Shown: positions 1 to 8,610 of the stretch, one piece after another
Numbering within the stretch: position 1 is the stretch's first letter
Layout: each line of letters opens with the position of its first letter
NCBI GenBank assembly: GCA_964342825.1
Contig: CAYFHO010000014.1
Span: forward strand, 1-64,000
DNA: 64,000 bases
From: AAA164-E04 sp964342825
GTDB taxonomy: Bacteria; Verrucomicrobiota; Verrucomicrobiia; Limisphaerales; AAA164-E04
Direction: 5' to 3'
The notes under the pieces: model-generated
What the model was told of the DNA's origin: nothing
The model's input: the letters and a program-made list of their open reading frames with translations, nothing else
Database searches by the model: none
Made by a program: the position numbers and the translations under genes

Positions 1-208
1 AGGCTGCGTGTTGAAGATAACTCTCCAGCGAATGGCGAGAATCGAAATCCAGTTCTTCTATAGAAATGGGTTCAAGAAAATAAGGAGAGGTTGCCCTTCC
101 TTCAGCCGGTTTTAATTTGGCTGAGGAAACACCAGACGTCGCACATCCTGGAATCGTAGAAACGACAACACAACACGCCAGTAAGAGCGAAAAATTTTTT
201 AAATTCAT
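1..208 (-). CDS. TolC-like outer-membrane efflux lipoprotein, N-terminal fragment
   Basis: This is the first 69 codons of a gene that runs off the left edge of the window. The ATG start at 208 is followed by a hydrophobic signal peptide and a lipobox-like IPGC (Cys21), so the product is probably a lipoprotein. After a short linker the visible sequence ends in SLESYLQHAA. This resembles the entry to the first helix of TolC/CusC-family outer-membrane efflux channels, where a conserved SLE-x-YL-x-x-A pattern marks the start of the domain. It lies 129 bp downstream of the Cys/His-rich secreted protein on the same strand, a pairing that suits a metal-efflux operon. The lipoprotein signal is directly visible. 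The TolC assignment rests on about ten residues and is tentative. Confidence 0.5.
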   Translation of the reverse strand, partial: MNLKNFSLLLACCVVVSTIPGCATSGVSSAKLKPAEGRATSPYFLEPISIEELDFDSRHSLESYLQHAA

Positions 209-337
209 ATTTTTGCAAAATCATGCCTAACGCCTCGTGACGTCAGGACAGGGACCGGAACAAATAAAGATATCCATTGGTTCAAGCTGGAAAACGAAAC
301 CACGACGAGAATTCGGTGGCCTAATTCGCGGGAAAGA

Positions 338-811
338 TCAGGAAACGGAAGGAGGGGCCTGGCTATGGATACCAGGGCCTAGGTACAGCTCAGGTGTCAG
401 GGACCATTCACGCCAAAGTTGATTGCGAAGGTAGGCAAGAACCAATTGTGGATGCGACGAGTCACTCTCCCCCTTCAACGAGGTAATACTTGATACCAGT
501 ATGTCATTTAAATCCAAAAGGTCGTCGTCATGGAAAGACTGGTGGACTACGTCCAAAGCGCAACAGCAGCTGAGAAAATCTTCGGAATCAGAAGATTTTG
601 AGTTTGAATGGCAAGGGGGTGACTGTGTCTGATTTGTTGAATGACACGATGCGCTGACTTTAAGGGAATCGATCTTGTCAGCCCGGAAAAAATCCATTCC
701 TGTCAGACACATAGTCTGGCAGTAGACAAACCCTGCCAGCCAGCACAAGCACATCAACGATGCTGTCCAACGTCTTATTTTTGCCAATATGGATGCAGGG
801 CTGATCATCAA
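338..811 (-). CDS. Cys/His-rich exported hypothetical protein
   Basis: A 157-residue protein with an N-terminal hydrophobic segment (about residues 14-32) that acts as a signal peptide or membrane anchor. The rest contains many Cys and His residues, including CHSTN, PPCHS and a CCC run. Such small Cys/His-rich periplasmic proteins are often found at the head of copper or heavy-metal efflux operons in Gram-negative bacteria. A TolC-like lipoprotein gene follows 129 bp downstream on the same strand, which fits that role. I recognise no named domain. A second reading frame on the same strand overlaps its 5' part but lacks a signal peptide and is less convincing. The start could be either of two adjacent Met codons. 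Metal binding is an inference from composition and context. Confidence 0.55.
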   Translation of the reverse strand: MMISPASILAKIRRWTASLMCLCWLAGFVYCQTMCLTGMDFFRADKIDSLKVSASCHSTNQTQSPPCHSNSKSSDSEDFLSCCCALDVVHQSFHDDDLLDLNDILVSSITSLKGESDSSHPQLVLAYLRNQLWREWSLTPELYLGPGIHSQAPPSVS

Positions 812-983
812 AAGGTATAAAATAAATGCTGCTATGGATTTTTACCAACGTTTTTTCATGCTCTTTATCACCTAATGCAGAATTGCAACTTGATTCGTTG
901 CCAACTACAGGCACAATTAGCACGTAAACGTATTATTTTTTTGTAACTTAAGTGAACATCGCAAGGTCACTATCTAATCGAAA

Positions 984-2135
984 ATGAAGAACATCATTTT
1001 AGCAATCGTGATTATTGGAGCTGCGGGCTTCGGTTTCACCTATCTCAAAAAATCAAAGGAAACGGCAGGCTCAACGAATGAGGAGCTGAATTCAAGGGCC
1101 ACCACGGCAAAGGTGGAAACCAAGGATATCGATTTCGTCGTTACTGTGGCGGGTGAAATCACTCCTGCAGAACAGGTTTCAGTCCGACCGGAGGTCAATG
1201 GATTGATTGAAGAGCTTCCGGTTGACGTTGGGGACAAGGTGAACAAGGGGGACCTCCTCTTCTCGTTGGATGACAAGAATATCCGAATCGAGATTGAGCA
1301 GAGACAGACTCAAATAGACGCAGCCAACTTGCAACTGGAACAGGCACAAAGAAACTTCGAGCGGGACAAAAAATTATACGAGGAAAACCTGATTTCACGA
1401 GAAGCGTTCCAAAATACGGAGACCCAGTTCAACCTGGCTAAAAACAGCATCGAACGTGCCCAAAAGGATCTTGATCTGGCAATGGAACGGCTCGAGCGCA
1501 CCCAGATCCTGGCTCCCTTTGACTGCACCATCCTGACGCGTCCGGTGTCAGCAGGCCAGGCCGTGTCCGGTTCCGGCGGATTTAACAGTGGCACCGAAGT
1601 TTTGACCATTGCAGACCTGACTAAAATGATTATCAACGCGCATGTTAACCAAGCCGATGTCAGTCGATTAAAAGTTGGTTTGGAAGTTGAAATTCAGGTT
1701 GAAGCCATATCCGGGTTGACGGTTACCGGGGAAGTTGAGCGGATAGCTCCACAGGCAACCATCGAAAACGGAATCAAGGGTTTTTCCGCAAGGATTATCC
1801 TCAAGGAAATCGATCCCAGAATCCAACCCGGAATGACGGCCAACATCAAAATTCCGGTGCAATCTGCGGCCGGTGTGGTCGCGGTTCCCCTTGGCGCTGT
1901 TTTTACAGAATATAATCAGGCTATCAGGAAACAGGAACGATACGTTTTCGTTCAGCAAGGAGAAACCTTTGAAAGACGACTCGTCCAGATAGGGGTGGCC
2001 GACTACTTTTTTGCCGAGGTACTTTCAGGCCTCCAACCCGGTGAAACCGTCTCATTGGAGCAACCTCCTGCTGAATCCATCCTTGAAGCAAGCCAAAGTG
2101 CCGCATCAGGCGCACTTGCTTCCAATCCAAGTTAA
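984..2135 (+). CDS. HlyD/MacA-family periplasmic adaptor subunit
   Basis: This 383-residue protein bridges an inner-membrane transporter to an outer-membrane channel. Residues about 3-16 form the single N-terminal membrane anchor. A biotinyl-lipoyl-like half motif follows (NGLIEELPVDVGDKVNKGD, about residues 72-90), then a Gln/Glu-rich coiled-coil hairpin (about 100-170), the second lipoyl half (around APFDCTILTRPVSAGQ) and a beta-barrel domain. This is the normal length and order for MacA-type adaptors. The stop lies 11 bp before the ATPase gene, and two MacB-like permeases follow, so this is the first gene of a four-gene export operon. No strong ribosome-binding site is visible before the ATG. 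The exported substrate is unknown; macrolides, peptides or lipids are all possible for this family. Confidence 0.9.
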   Translation: MKNIILAIVIIGAAGFGFTYLKKSKETAGSTNEELNSRATTAKVETKDIDFVVTVAGEITPAEQVSVRPEVNGLIEELPVDVGDKVNKGDLLFSLDDKNIRIEIEQRQTQIDAANLQLEQAQRNFERDKKLYEENLISREAFQNTETQFNLAKNSIERAQKDLDLAMERLERTQILAPFDCTILTRPVSAGQAVSGSGGFNSGTEVLTIADLTKMIINAHVNQADVSRLKVGLEVEIQVEAISGLTVTGEVERIAPQATIENGIKGFSARIILKEIDPRIQPGMTANIKIPVQSAAGVVAVPLGAVFTEYNQAIRKQERYVFVQQGETFERRLVQIGVADYFFAEVLSGLQPGETVSLEQPPAESILEASQSAASGALASNPS

Positions 2136-2146
2136 AAACTCACACC

Positions 2147-2878
2147 ATGGCCCTGGTCGAATTAAGAGATATCCGAAAAACCTACCATTTAGGTGGAGAG
2201 GTCATACATGCCCTGGACGGAGTAGATCTGGATGTGGACGAGGGAGATTTTACATCGATTATTGGCCCTTCCGGAAGTGGTAAATCCACCTTGATGCATA
2301 TCCTTGGATGCCTCGACACGCCATCCTCGGGTTCCATGAGTCTTGACGGCATGGATATTCACAATGCGACTCCGAGACAACTCGCCAAGGTTCGCGGTGA
2401 AAAGATTGGGTTTGTTTTCCAGTTCTTCAATCTTCTCCCCAAGCTAAGCGTCGCTCAAAATGTCGAATTACCCCTCATTTACAGGGGATCATCAGGTCGT
2501 GAACGACGCGATCGCGCCATGGAGGCTTTAAAATTGGTGAGCCTGGAGGATCGAGCCAAGCATCGACCTTCCCAGCTCTCAGGAGGACAGCAGCAGAGGG
2601 TGGCCATTGCTCGAGCTTTAGTGAATGATCCGCGAATTATTTTTGCCGATGAACCAACTGGCAATCTGGATTCACATACTGGCGAAATGATATTGGAAAC
2701 ATTTTGCAAGCTTCACGACGAAGGAAGAACCATCATGCTGGTGACCCATGATCCGGAGATTGCAGCTCTGACTCCGAAAAAAATTGAGATCAGGGATGGT
2801 AAAATCGCAAGTGATGTCGATGCCAAACTTTCGGGACAGGAATCCCGCTTCAAACTGAATCGTAGCTCTGCTTCATGA
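2147..2878 (+). CDS. ABC transporter ATPase, MacB/LolD type
   Basis: A 243-residue stand-alone nucleotide-binding subunit. Walker A is GPSGSGKST (residues 40-48), a QFFNLL Q-loop follows, the signature is LSGGQQQRVAIARAL, and Walker B is IIFADEPTGNLDS. The last of these is typical of the MacB/LolD/FtsE group that powers mechanotransmission rather than classical import. Its final codons overlap the start of the first permease (ATGA, 2875-2878), indicating translational coupling. In Escherichia coli MacB the ATPase and permease are fused. Here they are separate, and one ATPase must serve two different permeases. The product acts on the cytoplasmic face of the inner membrane with the adjacent adaptor and permeases. 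Confidence 0.95.
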   Translation: MALVELRDIRKTYHLGGEVIHALDGVDLDVDEGDFTSIIGPSGSGKSTLMHILGCLDTPSSGSMSLDGMDIHNATPRQLAKVRGEKIGFVFQFFNLLPKLSVAQNVELPLIYRGSSGRERRDRAMEALKLVSLEDRAKHRPSQLSGGQQQRVAIARALVNDPRIIFADEPTGNLDSHTGEMILETFCKLHDEGRTIMLVTHDPEIAALTPKKIEIRDGKIASDVDAKLSGQESRFKLNRSSAS

Positions 2879-4254
2879 ATTTTCTGAACACCATGTTCAT
2901 AGGCATGAAGGAGATCTGGGCTCACAAGTTCAGGTCACTGCTGACCATGCTCGGTATTATTCTTGGAGTATCGAGCCTGGTGGCCATGTCAGCACTGGTG
3001 AAGGGCATGGAAAACGGAATGAAGGAGGCTCTGGTCGCAATGGGTGGGCTCGAGAAGGTACGTGTTGAATTTCAGGATGATCTTCCACCCTATCAACGCC
3101 ATTTATCAGATCAGATTCCAGGCCTTTTGATGAAGGACGTATACGCCCTGCAATCAGGAGCGCCTCTGGTCGAAAACGTCACCCCTATTGTCGAGCAACA
3201 CGGATATCGGACCCGCATCAATGTCACTTATCGTAATAAGCGTGCGAGACCCTGGCGTCTTTACGGGACTTGGCCGGGCATTCTGGACCTGGAAGATCAC
3301 AGAATTGAACACGGACGCATGTTCAATGAAATTGACAATGAAGAAGCCAGAAGCGTGTGTGTTATTGGTGTTGAATTAAGAGATGATTTGTTTGGGGATC
3401 CAGAGAAAACAGGTGAGGAAATCATACCTATCGGGAAAATTATCCGAATCAACGGACAACCTTTCACAATCATCGGCATGTTCGAGCACTACATGACCGA
3501 AAAAGAAAAAAAAGAGAGGGAACTTGCCAAGCTTCAGGCACAGCAAAACCCTCAAGGTGGTGTGGTGCGGGACAAAGGCAGGGGCAGCAGCGGCCCCAGC
3601 GGATATGTGTTCAGGCTCAAGAACAATTCCATTTTTATTCCACTGAACACCATGATGATCCAGTTTAGAGCAGCCGCCGGACTGGAAGAAAAGGCAGATC
3701 CACGGCTTTCAGGGATCTACATGAAGGTCAAAGACATTTCCCTGCTGGAAACGGCGTTGCAGCAAATCCGCAATGTGCTACAGGTTTCTCATAATGGAAT
3801 TGAAGACTGGTCTTTCCGTACAGAAGAGGACCTTGCCGACGGCATACAACTCACGATCAAAAATTTTAGAATGAGCGGAGTGATCATCGCGGCCATTGCA
3901 TTGGTCGTCGGTGGCATAGGCATCATGAACATCATGCTGGCCAGTATCTCGGAAAGGGTCAGGGAAATTGGCATTCGAAAAGCCGTCGGTGCAACAACCG
4001 CAGATATCTTTATCCAGATCATCATAGAAAGTGTCGTGATCGCGCTGATCGGCGGGGTCATGGGCCTTGCGGTTTCAGTCGCACTTGTTCAATCCATCAC
4101 TGCATTCACCCCCACTGAGAACAATCCGGTGATTACCGGAGAAGCCATGCTGTTTGCCTGGGGATGCAGCGCAGTGGTAGGCATCATTGCAGGTATGATT
4201 CCGGCGGTGAAAGCCTCTAAACTTCACCCCATTCAGGCGCTCAAATACGATTAA
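2875..4254 (+). CDS. MacB-like ABC transporter permease (first paralogue)
   Basis: A 459-residue FtsX/MacB permease. An N-terminal membrane helix (about residues 17-37, after IWAHKFRSLLTMLG) is followed by a large periplasmic MacB_PCD-type domain to about residue 320. Three C-terminal helices form the FtsX domain, with the conserved GGIGIMNIMLASISERVREIG stretch at their start. The periplasmic domain contains a charged, low-complexity insert around residues 203-240. The gene overlaps the ATPase by 4 bp and is followed 12 bp later by a homologous permease, so the two probably form a heterodimer. Most bacterial MacB systems use one homodimeric permease. Substrate unknown. Confidence 0.92.
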   Translation: MNFLNTMFIGMKEIWAHKFRSLLTMLGIILGVSSLVAMSALVKGMENGMKEALVAMGGLEKVRVEFQDDLPPYQRHLSDQIPGLLMKDVYALQSGAPLVENVTPIVEQHGYRTRINVTYRNKRARPWRLYGTWPGILDLEDHRIEHGRMFNEIDNEEARSVCVIGVELRDDLFGDPEKTGEEIIPIGKIIRINGQPFTIIGMFEHYMTEKEKKERELAKLQAQQNPQGGVVRDKGRGSSGPSGYVFRLKNNSIFIPLNTMMIQFRAAAGLEEKADPRLSGIYMKVKDISLLETALQQIRNVLQVSHNGIEDWSFRTEEDLADGIQLTIKNFRMSGVIIAAIALVVGGIGIMNIMLASISERVREIGIRKAVGATTADIFIQIIIESVVIALIGGVMGLAVSVALVQSITAFTPTENNPVITGEAMLFAWGCSAVVGIIAGMIPAVKASKLHPIQALKYD

Positions 4255-4266
4255 GTTTTGCGAATC

Positions 4267-5634
4267 ATGAATCTCTACAATGCCATACTCATTGGATTGA
4301 AGGACATCTGGGCGCATAAGTTTCGGACCTTGTTAACGATGCTCGGTATTGTGCTGGGTGTTTCCAGTCTGGTTGCCATGGCTGCAGTGATCACTGGTAT
4401 GGAAAAGGGGATGAAAGAATCCATGATAGCCATGGGAGGCTTGGACAAGGTTCGTATCGATGACGAAGATGTGCCGATCTGGCAGGATCACCTGAAAGAC
4501 CAAAGTCCGGGAAGACTCATTAAGGATGTGCATGCTCTGGAAGCCAGCGCCCCCCTCATCAAAACCATTTCGCCGGAAATGAGACTCGACTGGAGGAGCA
4601 CACGGGTAACCCGCAAGGGCAAGACTGCGTCGACTTCGGAAATTGTCGGAGTTTGGCCGGCGGTTCTTGAAATGAATTTGTATGAACTGGAGCATGGCAG
4701 GTTCTTCTGTGACCTGGATGAAGAATTTGCCAACAGTGTTTGTGTCATTGGCACCGGTGTTCGCGATCAATTGTTTGGAGATCCTGATCAAACAGGCGAA
4801 ACCGTCGTTCCCATTGGTGAGGTCCTGCAGATTGGAGGACAACCCTTCACCATTGTGGGAATGTTTAAACATTACGAAAGCGAACAGGAACGAAAGCTCA
4901 AGGAGCTGGCAAAAAAGCAAAAGAAGGAAGAAAAGGGAGGCGTCAAACGTCAACGGGGTTGGAGTGGCGCCAAAAAATGGGGGGATGCTTTCTGGCGTAA
5001 AAACAACGTGGTTTATATCCCCCTCAACACGGCTTGGATAAAATTCAGGGCGGCTTCCAATGAAGATGGAACTCCTGATCCAAGATTGACTGATATAGAT
5101 ATCAAAGTAGCCGATCTGGATTTGCTGGAACCAGCCCTGCAGCAAGCCAGAAATGTCATGCTCACCATGCATAATGGAATTGTAGATTTTGAATTTGAAA
5201 CAGAAGAAAACCAAATCAATGACATCCGAACTCGTATTCGCAACATGCGCATCAGCCAAGGCGTCATTGCAGGTCTGAGTCTGCTGGTTGGAGGCATCGG
5301 TATCATGAATATCATGCTGGCCAGCATTAATGAGCGTATCCGCGAAATAGGCACCTGCAAAGCGGTGGGAGCGAGCAGCGAAGCCATATTCACGCAAATC
5401 CTGGTTGAGAGTATTGCTGTGGCAATGATCGGAGCGGTGGTTGGACTTGCCTTCTCCTTTGTTTTGGTTGAATTAATTGAATTGGCATCACCGGCTCAAA
5501 ATTCTCCAATCATCACGACTCCCCCCATGCTGATTGCCGTGGCATTCAGCGCTTTGGTGGGGGTGGTTGCCGGAATTTTCCCGGCATACAAAGCAGCAGG
5601 ATTGCACCCAATTCAGGCCTTGCGCTACGAGTAA
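4267..5634 (+). CDS. MacB-like ABC transporter permease (second paralogue)
   Basis: A 455-residue paralogue of the preceding permease. The N-terminal IWAHKFRTLLTMLGIVLG and the C-terminal GGIGIMNIMLASINERIREIG match it almost exactly, while the periplasmic domains have diverged. I chose the ATG at 4267 because it aligns the first residues (MNLYN) with MNFLN of the first permease. A TTG nine bases upstream is also in frame. It has the same layout: one N-terminal helix, a large periplasmic domain with a Lys/Glu-rich insert, then three helices. It is probably the partner of the first permease in a heterodimer driven by the single ATPase. The operon appears to end here, because 169 bp separate it from the ferredoxin. 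Confidence 0.92.
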   Translation: MNLYNAILIGLKDIWAHKFRTLLTMLGIVLGVSSLVAMAAVITGMEKGMKESMIAMGGLDKVRIDDEDVPIWQDHLKDQSPGRLIKDVHALEASAPLIKTISPEMRLDWRSTRVTRKGKTASTSEIVGVWPAVLEMNLYELEHGRFFCDLDEEFANSVCVIGTGVRDQLFGDPDQTGETVVPIGEVLQIGGQPFTIVGMFKHYESEQERKLKELAKKQKKEEKGGVKRQRGWSGAKKWGDAFWRKNNVVYIPLNTAWIKFRAASNEDGTPDPRLTDIDIKVADLDLLEPALQQARNVMLTMHNGIVDFEFETEENQINDIRTRIRNMRISQGVIAGLSLLVGGIGIMNIMLASINERIREIGTCKAVGASSEAIFTQILVESIAVAMIGAVVGLAFSFVLVELIELASPAQNSPIITTPPMLIAVAFSALVGVVAGIFPAYKAAGLHPIQALRYE

Positions 5635-5803
5635 TTCTAAATTAATTTATTCTCGTGTTCGCGCTACAGGCCCACTTGCTGCCGGTTCGCTTTGTTCCCT
5701 GAATCCAAGGAGCGTGGTAGTTTTGTGGCAATGGACACTCATAAAAACAAAGAGCACTATCGATTAGGCTCTTAATAGCAAGGAACATAGGAACTAAAAA
5801 ATT

Positions 5804-6037
5804 ATGGCAGACGCAGCAAACAAACAACCTGAAAACGTAAGTGGCAAATTTTACGTCGATGATCAATGCATCGACTGCGATCTCTGTCGTGAGACCGCGC
5901 CGGAAAACTTTAAACGCCAGGAAGACGGTGGATATTCCTTCGTTTACAAGCAACCTGAAAATGACGATGAGGCAACCCAATGCCAGGAAGCCATGGAAGG
6001 CTGCCCGGTGGAAGCAATCGGCGAAGACGGAGCCTAG
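5804..6037 (+). CDS. Small [4Fe-4S] ferredoxin
   Basis: A 77-residue acidic electron carrier. Cysteines at 22, 25 and 28 (CIDCDLC) plus Cys66 in the CP motif near the C-terminus give the four ligands of a single cubane cluster, as in the mono-cluster ferredoxins (Fer4_13/Fer4_15 type). Cys60 is an extra cysteine seven residues after the DDEAT stretch. The flanking motif TAPENF is typical of this family. There is no signal peptide, so it is cytosolic. It lies alone between the export operon and a strong rho-independent terminator. Nothing nearby identifies its redox partner; the fatty acid desaturase at 7.5 kb needs an electron donor, but a link is speculative. Confidence 0.88.
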   Translation: MADAANKQPENVSGKFYVDDQCIDCDLCRETAPENFKRQEDGGYSFVYKQPENDDEATQCQEAMEGCPVEAIGEDGA

Positions 6038-6061
6038 TTCACAATAAATCAATCAGATTTC

Positions 6062-6097
6062 AAAGCCCCCTGTCCATTGGACTGAGGGGCTTTTTTT
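6062..6097 (+). terminator. Rho-independent terminator after the ferredoxin gene
   Basis: Inverted repeat AAAGCCCC (6062-6069) and GGGGCTTT (6086-6093) with a run of seven T directly after. It sits 24 bp past the ferredoxin stop. The opposite strand has a shorter T run, so it may also stop transcription of the convergent sialidase gene weakly. Confidence 0.85.
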
Positions 6098-6149
6098 GGG
6101 TTCAGAAATAAATTTCAACAGGAAGCCCCCTGCAAATTCTGAATCCTTT

Positions 6150-7304
6150 TCAGCTTTCTAGCTGCCACCTCGCTTGCCTCAAAACAGCGTGACTGGAATT
6201 TTCCATCAGTTCGTACCACACGGTAATCAAGGATCCATCGTTCAATTGAACAGTACTGGGATACCCCAAATCTCCGGTAACACCATCTCCCGATACGATC
6301 ATTGGAGCCGACCAACGACGTCCATCATCACTAATTCGAACCTGATTCCCAAAAGGTGCTCTTCGATGACCATAAGTCATCAAAACTCTCCCGTCCGAGA
6401 GACGAAGCAAATGGGAAGGTAAACCCCAAACACCGATACTGTGAGGCTTGGTCCAAGTATGCCCGCCATCTGTCGATTCACACTGCAAGGTTTCGTTGGC
6501 ATTCGGTTGGTTGTGATTACGGATGTGAACAATAATCCTCCTATCAGGCATCTCGACAGCATGTAATTCATGGTAATTGGCCGGATCATCGCCATCTCTG
6601 GAAGGTATTTCAGCCAACCAGCGCCAAGTTCTACCATCATCAATTGATTCACTTATTCCAATTCGGTTCTCACCCGTCCAGAGCTCCTTACCTGCATAAA
6701 TGAGTCGTCCACTCATAAGCTGGATGGGGCCATGTGGACTGTTGACGATCGAACTGTATTTACCGGACCAGGACTTCCCTCCATCCTCAGAGCGAATCAT
6801 CCATTGCCCCAATTCGCGTCGTCGATCTTCTTCACTGAGTCGCTGATGGGCCGCTTTCCATCGCTTCAATCGATCCGTGGCCTGCCCTTCGGAGGATTCC
6901 AGTTTCTTGAGATTCGATTCATAAGCGAGTGAAGTGAAGGTTGTGACCAGTAATGTCCCCTGTTTGGTTTCAAGGATGCCGGCATCACGATCATCCAAGC
7001 CACTATCCAAAATGACTCGTGGCCAGCACCAGGTTTCCCCTCCATCGCTGGAACGCATGTAGTGCACCTGCCCGAATGGACAGACATGCCCCTCCCTTCC
7101 GCCAGACCAAACAAGAACCAAGTCACCATTCTTCAATTGCGATAATGTGGGCCATCCTTGATAACCACCGTCAGTCGGGCCAATGGTTTTGGTTTCAAGA
7201 ACCTTAGCAGAAGGACTTGAATCCTTTGCATGAATCCAGGGAGCGGAGACGGATACTCCCAACATAGAAATTTCACCGAGAAAACTTCTTCTGTTTTTCT
7301 TCAT
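6150..7304 (-). CDS. Exported sialidase-like BNR-repeat glycosidase
   Basis: A 384-residue six-bladed propeller of the sialidase/neuraminidase superfamily. Five Asp-box motifs (S-x-D-x-G-x-x-W) are visible: SSDGGETW, SEDGGKSW, SIDDGRTW, STDGGHTW and SDDGRRW. The N-terminus KKNRRSFLG followed by a hydrophobic stretch is a twin-arginine signal. For that reason I start at the Met at 7304 rather than 13 codons upstream. Many Verrucomicrobiota and Planctomycetota encode several such exported enzymes for degrading sugars on host or algal glycans, and many annotated sialidases of this kind have unproven substrates. The gene stands alone, convergent with the ferredoxin. Substrate specificity cannot be told from sequence. 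Confidence 0.85.
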   Translation of the reverse strand: MKKNRRSFLGEISMLGVSVSAPWIHAKDSSPSAKVLETKTIGPTDGGYQGWPTLSQLKNGDLVLVWSGGREGHVCPFGQVHYMRSSDGGETWCWPRVILDSGLDDRDAGILETKQGTLLVTTFTSLAYESNLKKLESSEGQATDRLKRWKAAHQRLSEEDRRRELGQWMIRSEDGGKSWSGKYSSIVNSPHGPIQLMSGRLIYAGKELWTGENRIGISESIDDGRTWRWLAEIPSRDGDDPANYHELHAVEMPDRRIIVHIRNHNQPNANETLQCESTDGGHTWTKPHSIGVWGLPSHLLRLSDGRVLMTYGHRRAPFGNQVRISDDGRRWSAPMIVSGDGVTGDLGYPSTVQLNDGSLITVWYELMENSSHAVLRQARWQLES

Positions 7305-7533
7305 CGACTTAGGCATCCATGAAGTTTGAAACGCAATATCCACAGGTCAATGTAGAAATTCGATCTCTGCCAGCTTTCACTGCCAACCTCACAGCAGGGC
7401 ACTTATCTTCATTATTGAAAACATGTTACAAAATTCCCGATGGAAGGATTTATCAGAAATATTCAAAAAAGGGAAAATTTCTGACAAAAACAGGTTGGCT
7501 GATTAGAAAAATCCCTGCAAATTACTGCGCAAA

Positions 7534-8538
7534 ATGAGTAAACAACCGGATACACTTACTTGGAAGGCCATCATCGCCAAGTATCAGAAACAATCGATGG
7601 CAAGAGGAATTTGGCAAATAGTGAACACCCTGGTTCCCTATATTGGCTTATGGGTGTTGATGTACTTTGCGATCAACATCTCCTATTGGCTGCTGATACC
7701 TTTGGTCATTTTGGCGGGAGGATTTCTTGTGAGAGTGTTTATCATTTTCCACGATTGTGGCCACGGTTCCTTTTTCAAATCTCAAAAAGCAAACCATATT
7801 TTGGGTTCGATATTGGGTGTGATTGAATTCACCCCCTATTTCCAATGGAGATGGGAGCACGCCATTCACCACTCCACCTCCGGAAATCTCGACAAAAGAG
7901 GCATCGGAGACATCTGGATCATGACCGTAAAAGAATACCTGGAGGCTTCCAAATGGAAACGCATAGCCTATCGGTTCATGCGAAATCCGATTGTTTTGTT
8001 TGGGTTTGGACCTTTGGTGCTTTTCTTGGTTAAGCATCGCTTCTCAACCCCTCAGGCACCACCACGTGAACGAAAAAGCGTCTGGTGGACAAACCTGGGC
8101 GTATTGGCCATGACCGTTTGCATGAGTCTTGTCTTTGGTTTTAAAGCCTATTTGATTCTTCAAACCTGCGTCATGCTGGTTGCCGGGTCCTTGGGCATTT
8201 GGTTGTTCTACGTTCAGCACCAGTTCGAGGGGGTTTATTGGGAAAGAGGCAAGGACTGGGACTACCTGACTGCTGCTCTTGAAGGGAGTTCTTTCTACAA
8301 GCTGCCCAAGATTCTTCAATGGTTCTCAGGCAACATCGGATTTCATCACATCCACCATCTTGGGCCCAGAATTCCAAATTATTATTTGGAAAAATGCCAC
8401 AAGAGCGAGGAGCTGTTTCAAAAAGTTCCCCAGGTCACACTTTGGGCCAGCTTAAAGGCCGTCAACTATCGTTTATACGATGAAGATAATCAGCGTTTCG
8501 TGGGATTCGGTTATCTCAGAATGTTGCGTTCCGCTTAG
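7534..8538 (+). CDS. Fatty acid desaturase (membrane di-iron)
   Basis: A 334-residue integral membrane desaturase. All three histidine boxes are present: HDCGH (residues 73-77), HAIHH (109-113) and HHIHH (271-275). The spacing between them suits the omega-6/delta-12 acyl-lipid desaturase group, with two hydrophobic hairpins between boxes two and three. The enzyme introduces a double bond into membrane acyl chains using oxygen and reduced ferredoxin. The ATG start gives a soluble 40-residue N-terminus before the first helix. It is monocistronic and convergent with the amidoligase operon. The genes of the hopanoid cluster nearby also alter membrane fluidity, but there is no evidence of shared control. 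Confidence 0.92.
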   Translation: MSKQPDTLTWKAIIAKYQKQSMARGIWQIVNTLVPYIGLWVLMYFAINISYWLLIPLVILAGGFLVRVFIIFHDCGHGSFFKSQKANHILGSILGVIEFTPYFQWRWEHAIHHSTSGNLDKRGIGDIWIMTVKEYLEASKWKRIAYRFMRNPIVLFGFGPLVLFLVKHRFSTPQAPPRERKSVWWTNLGVLAMTVCMSLVFGFKAYLILQTCVMLVAGSLGIWLFYVQHQFEGVYWERGKDWDYLTAALEGSSFYKLPKILQWFSGNIGFHHIHHLGPRIPNYYLEKCHKSEELFQKVPQVTLWASLKAVNYRLYDEDNQRFVGFGYLRMLRSA

Positions 8539-8568
8539 ACCTCCTCATTAAAAGGCCGATTCTTTGTT

Positions 8569-8610
8569 CATCCCGATGAAAACAGGAGTAATCCTTGGTT
8601 CATCGGGATG
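8569..8610. terminator. Bidirectional hairpin between convergent genes
   Basis: A perfect 12-bp inverted repeat: CATCCCGATGAA (8569-8580) and TTCATCGGGATG (8599-8610). It lies between the desaturase and the convergent ligase gene, and its right arm includes the ligase stop codon. The plus strand continues with a T-rich TTTGTTT. It probably terminates transcription from both sides, although neither T run is perfect. Confidence 0.65.

Noticed and set aside
678..923. 81-codon frame on the minus strand overlapping the Cys-rich gene
   Set aside because: No signal, motif or ribosome-binding site. The overlapping frame has a clear signal peptide and better composition.
4333..5397. 354-codon open frame antisense to the second permease
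   Set aside because: It mirrors a strongly conserved permease gene on the other strand; its translation has no domain and is His/Asn-rich shadow sequence.
7319..7537. 72-codon frame upstream of the desaturase
   Set aside because: It overlaps the desaturase start by 4 bp, but its composition is random and it lacks a ribosome-binding site.
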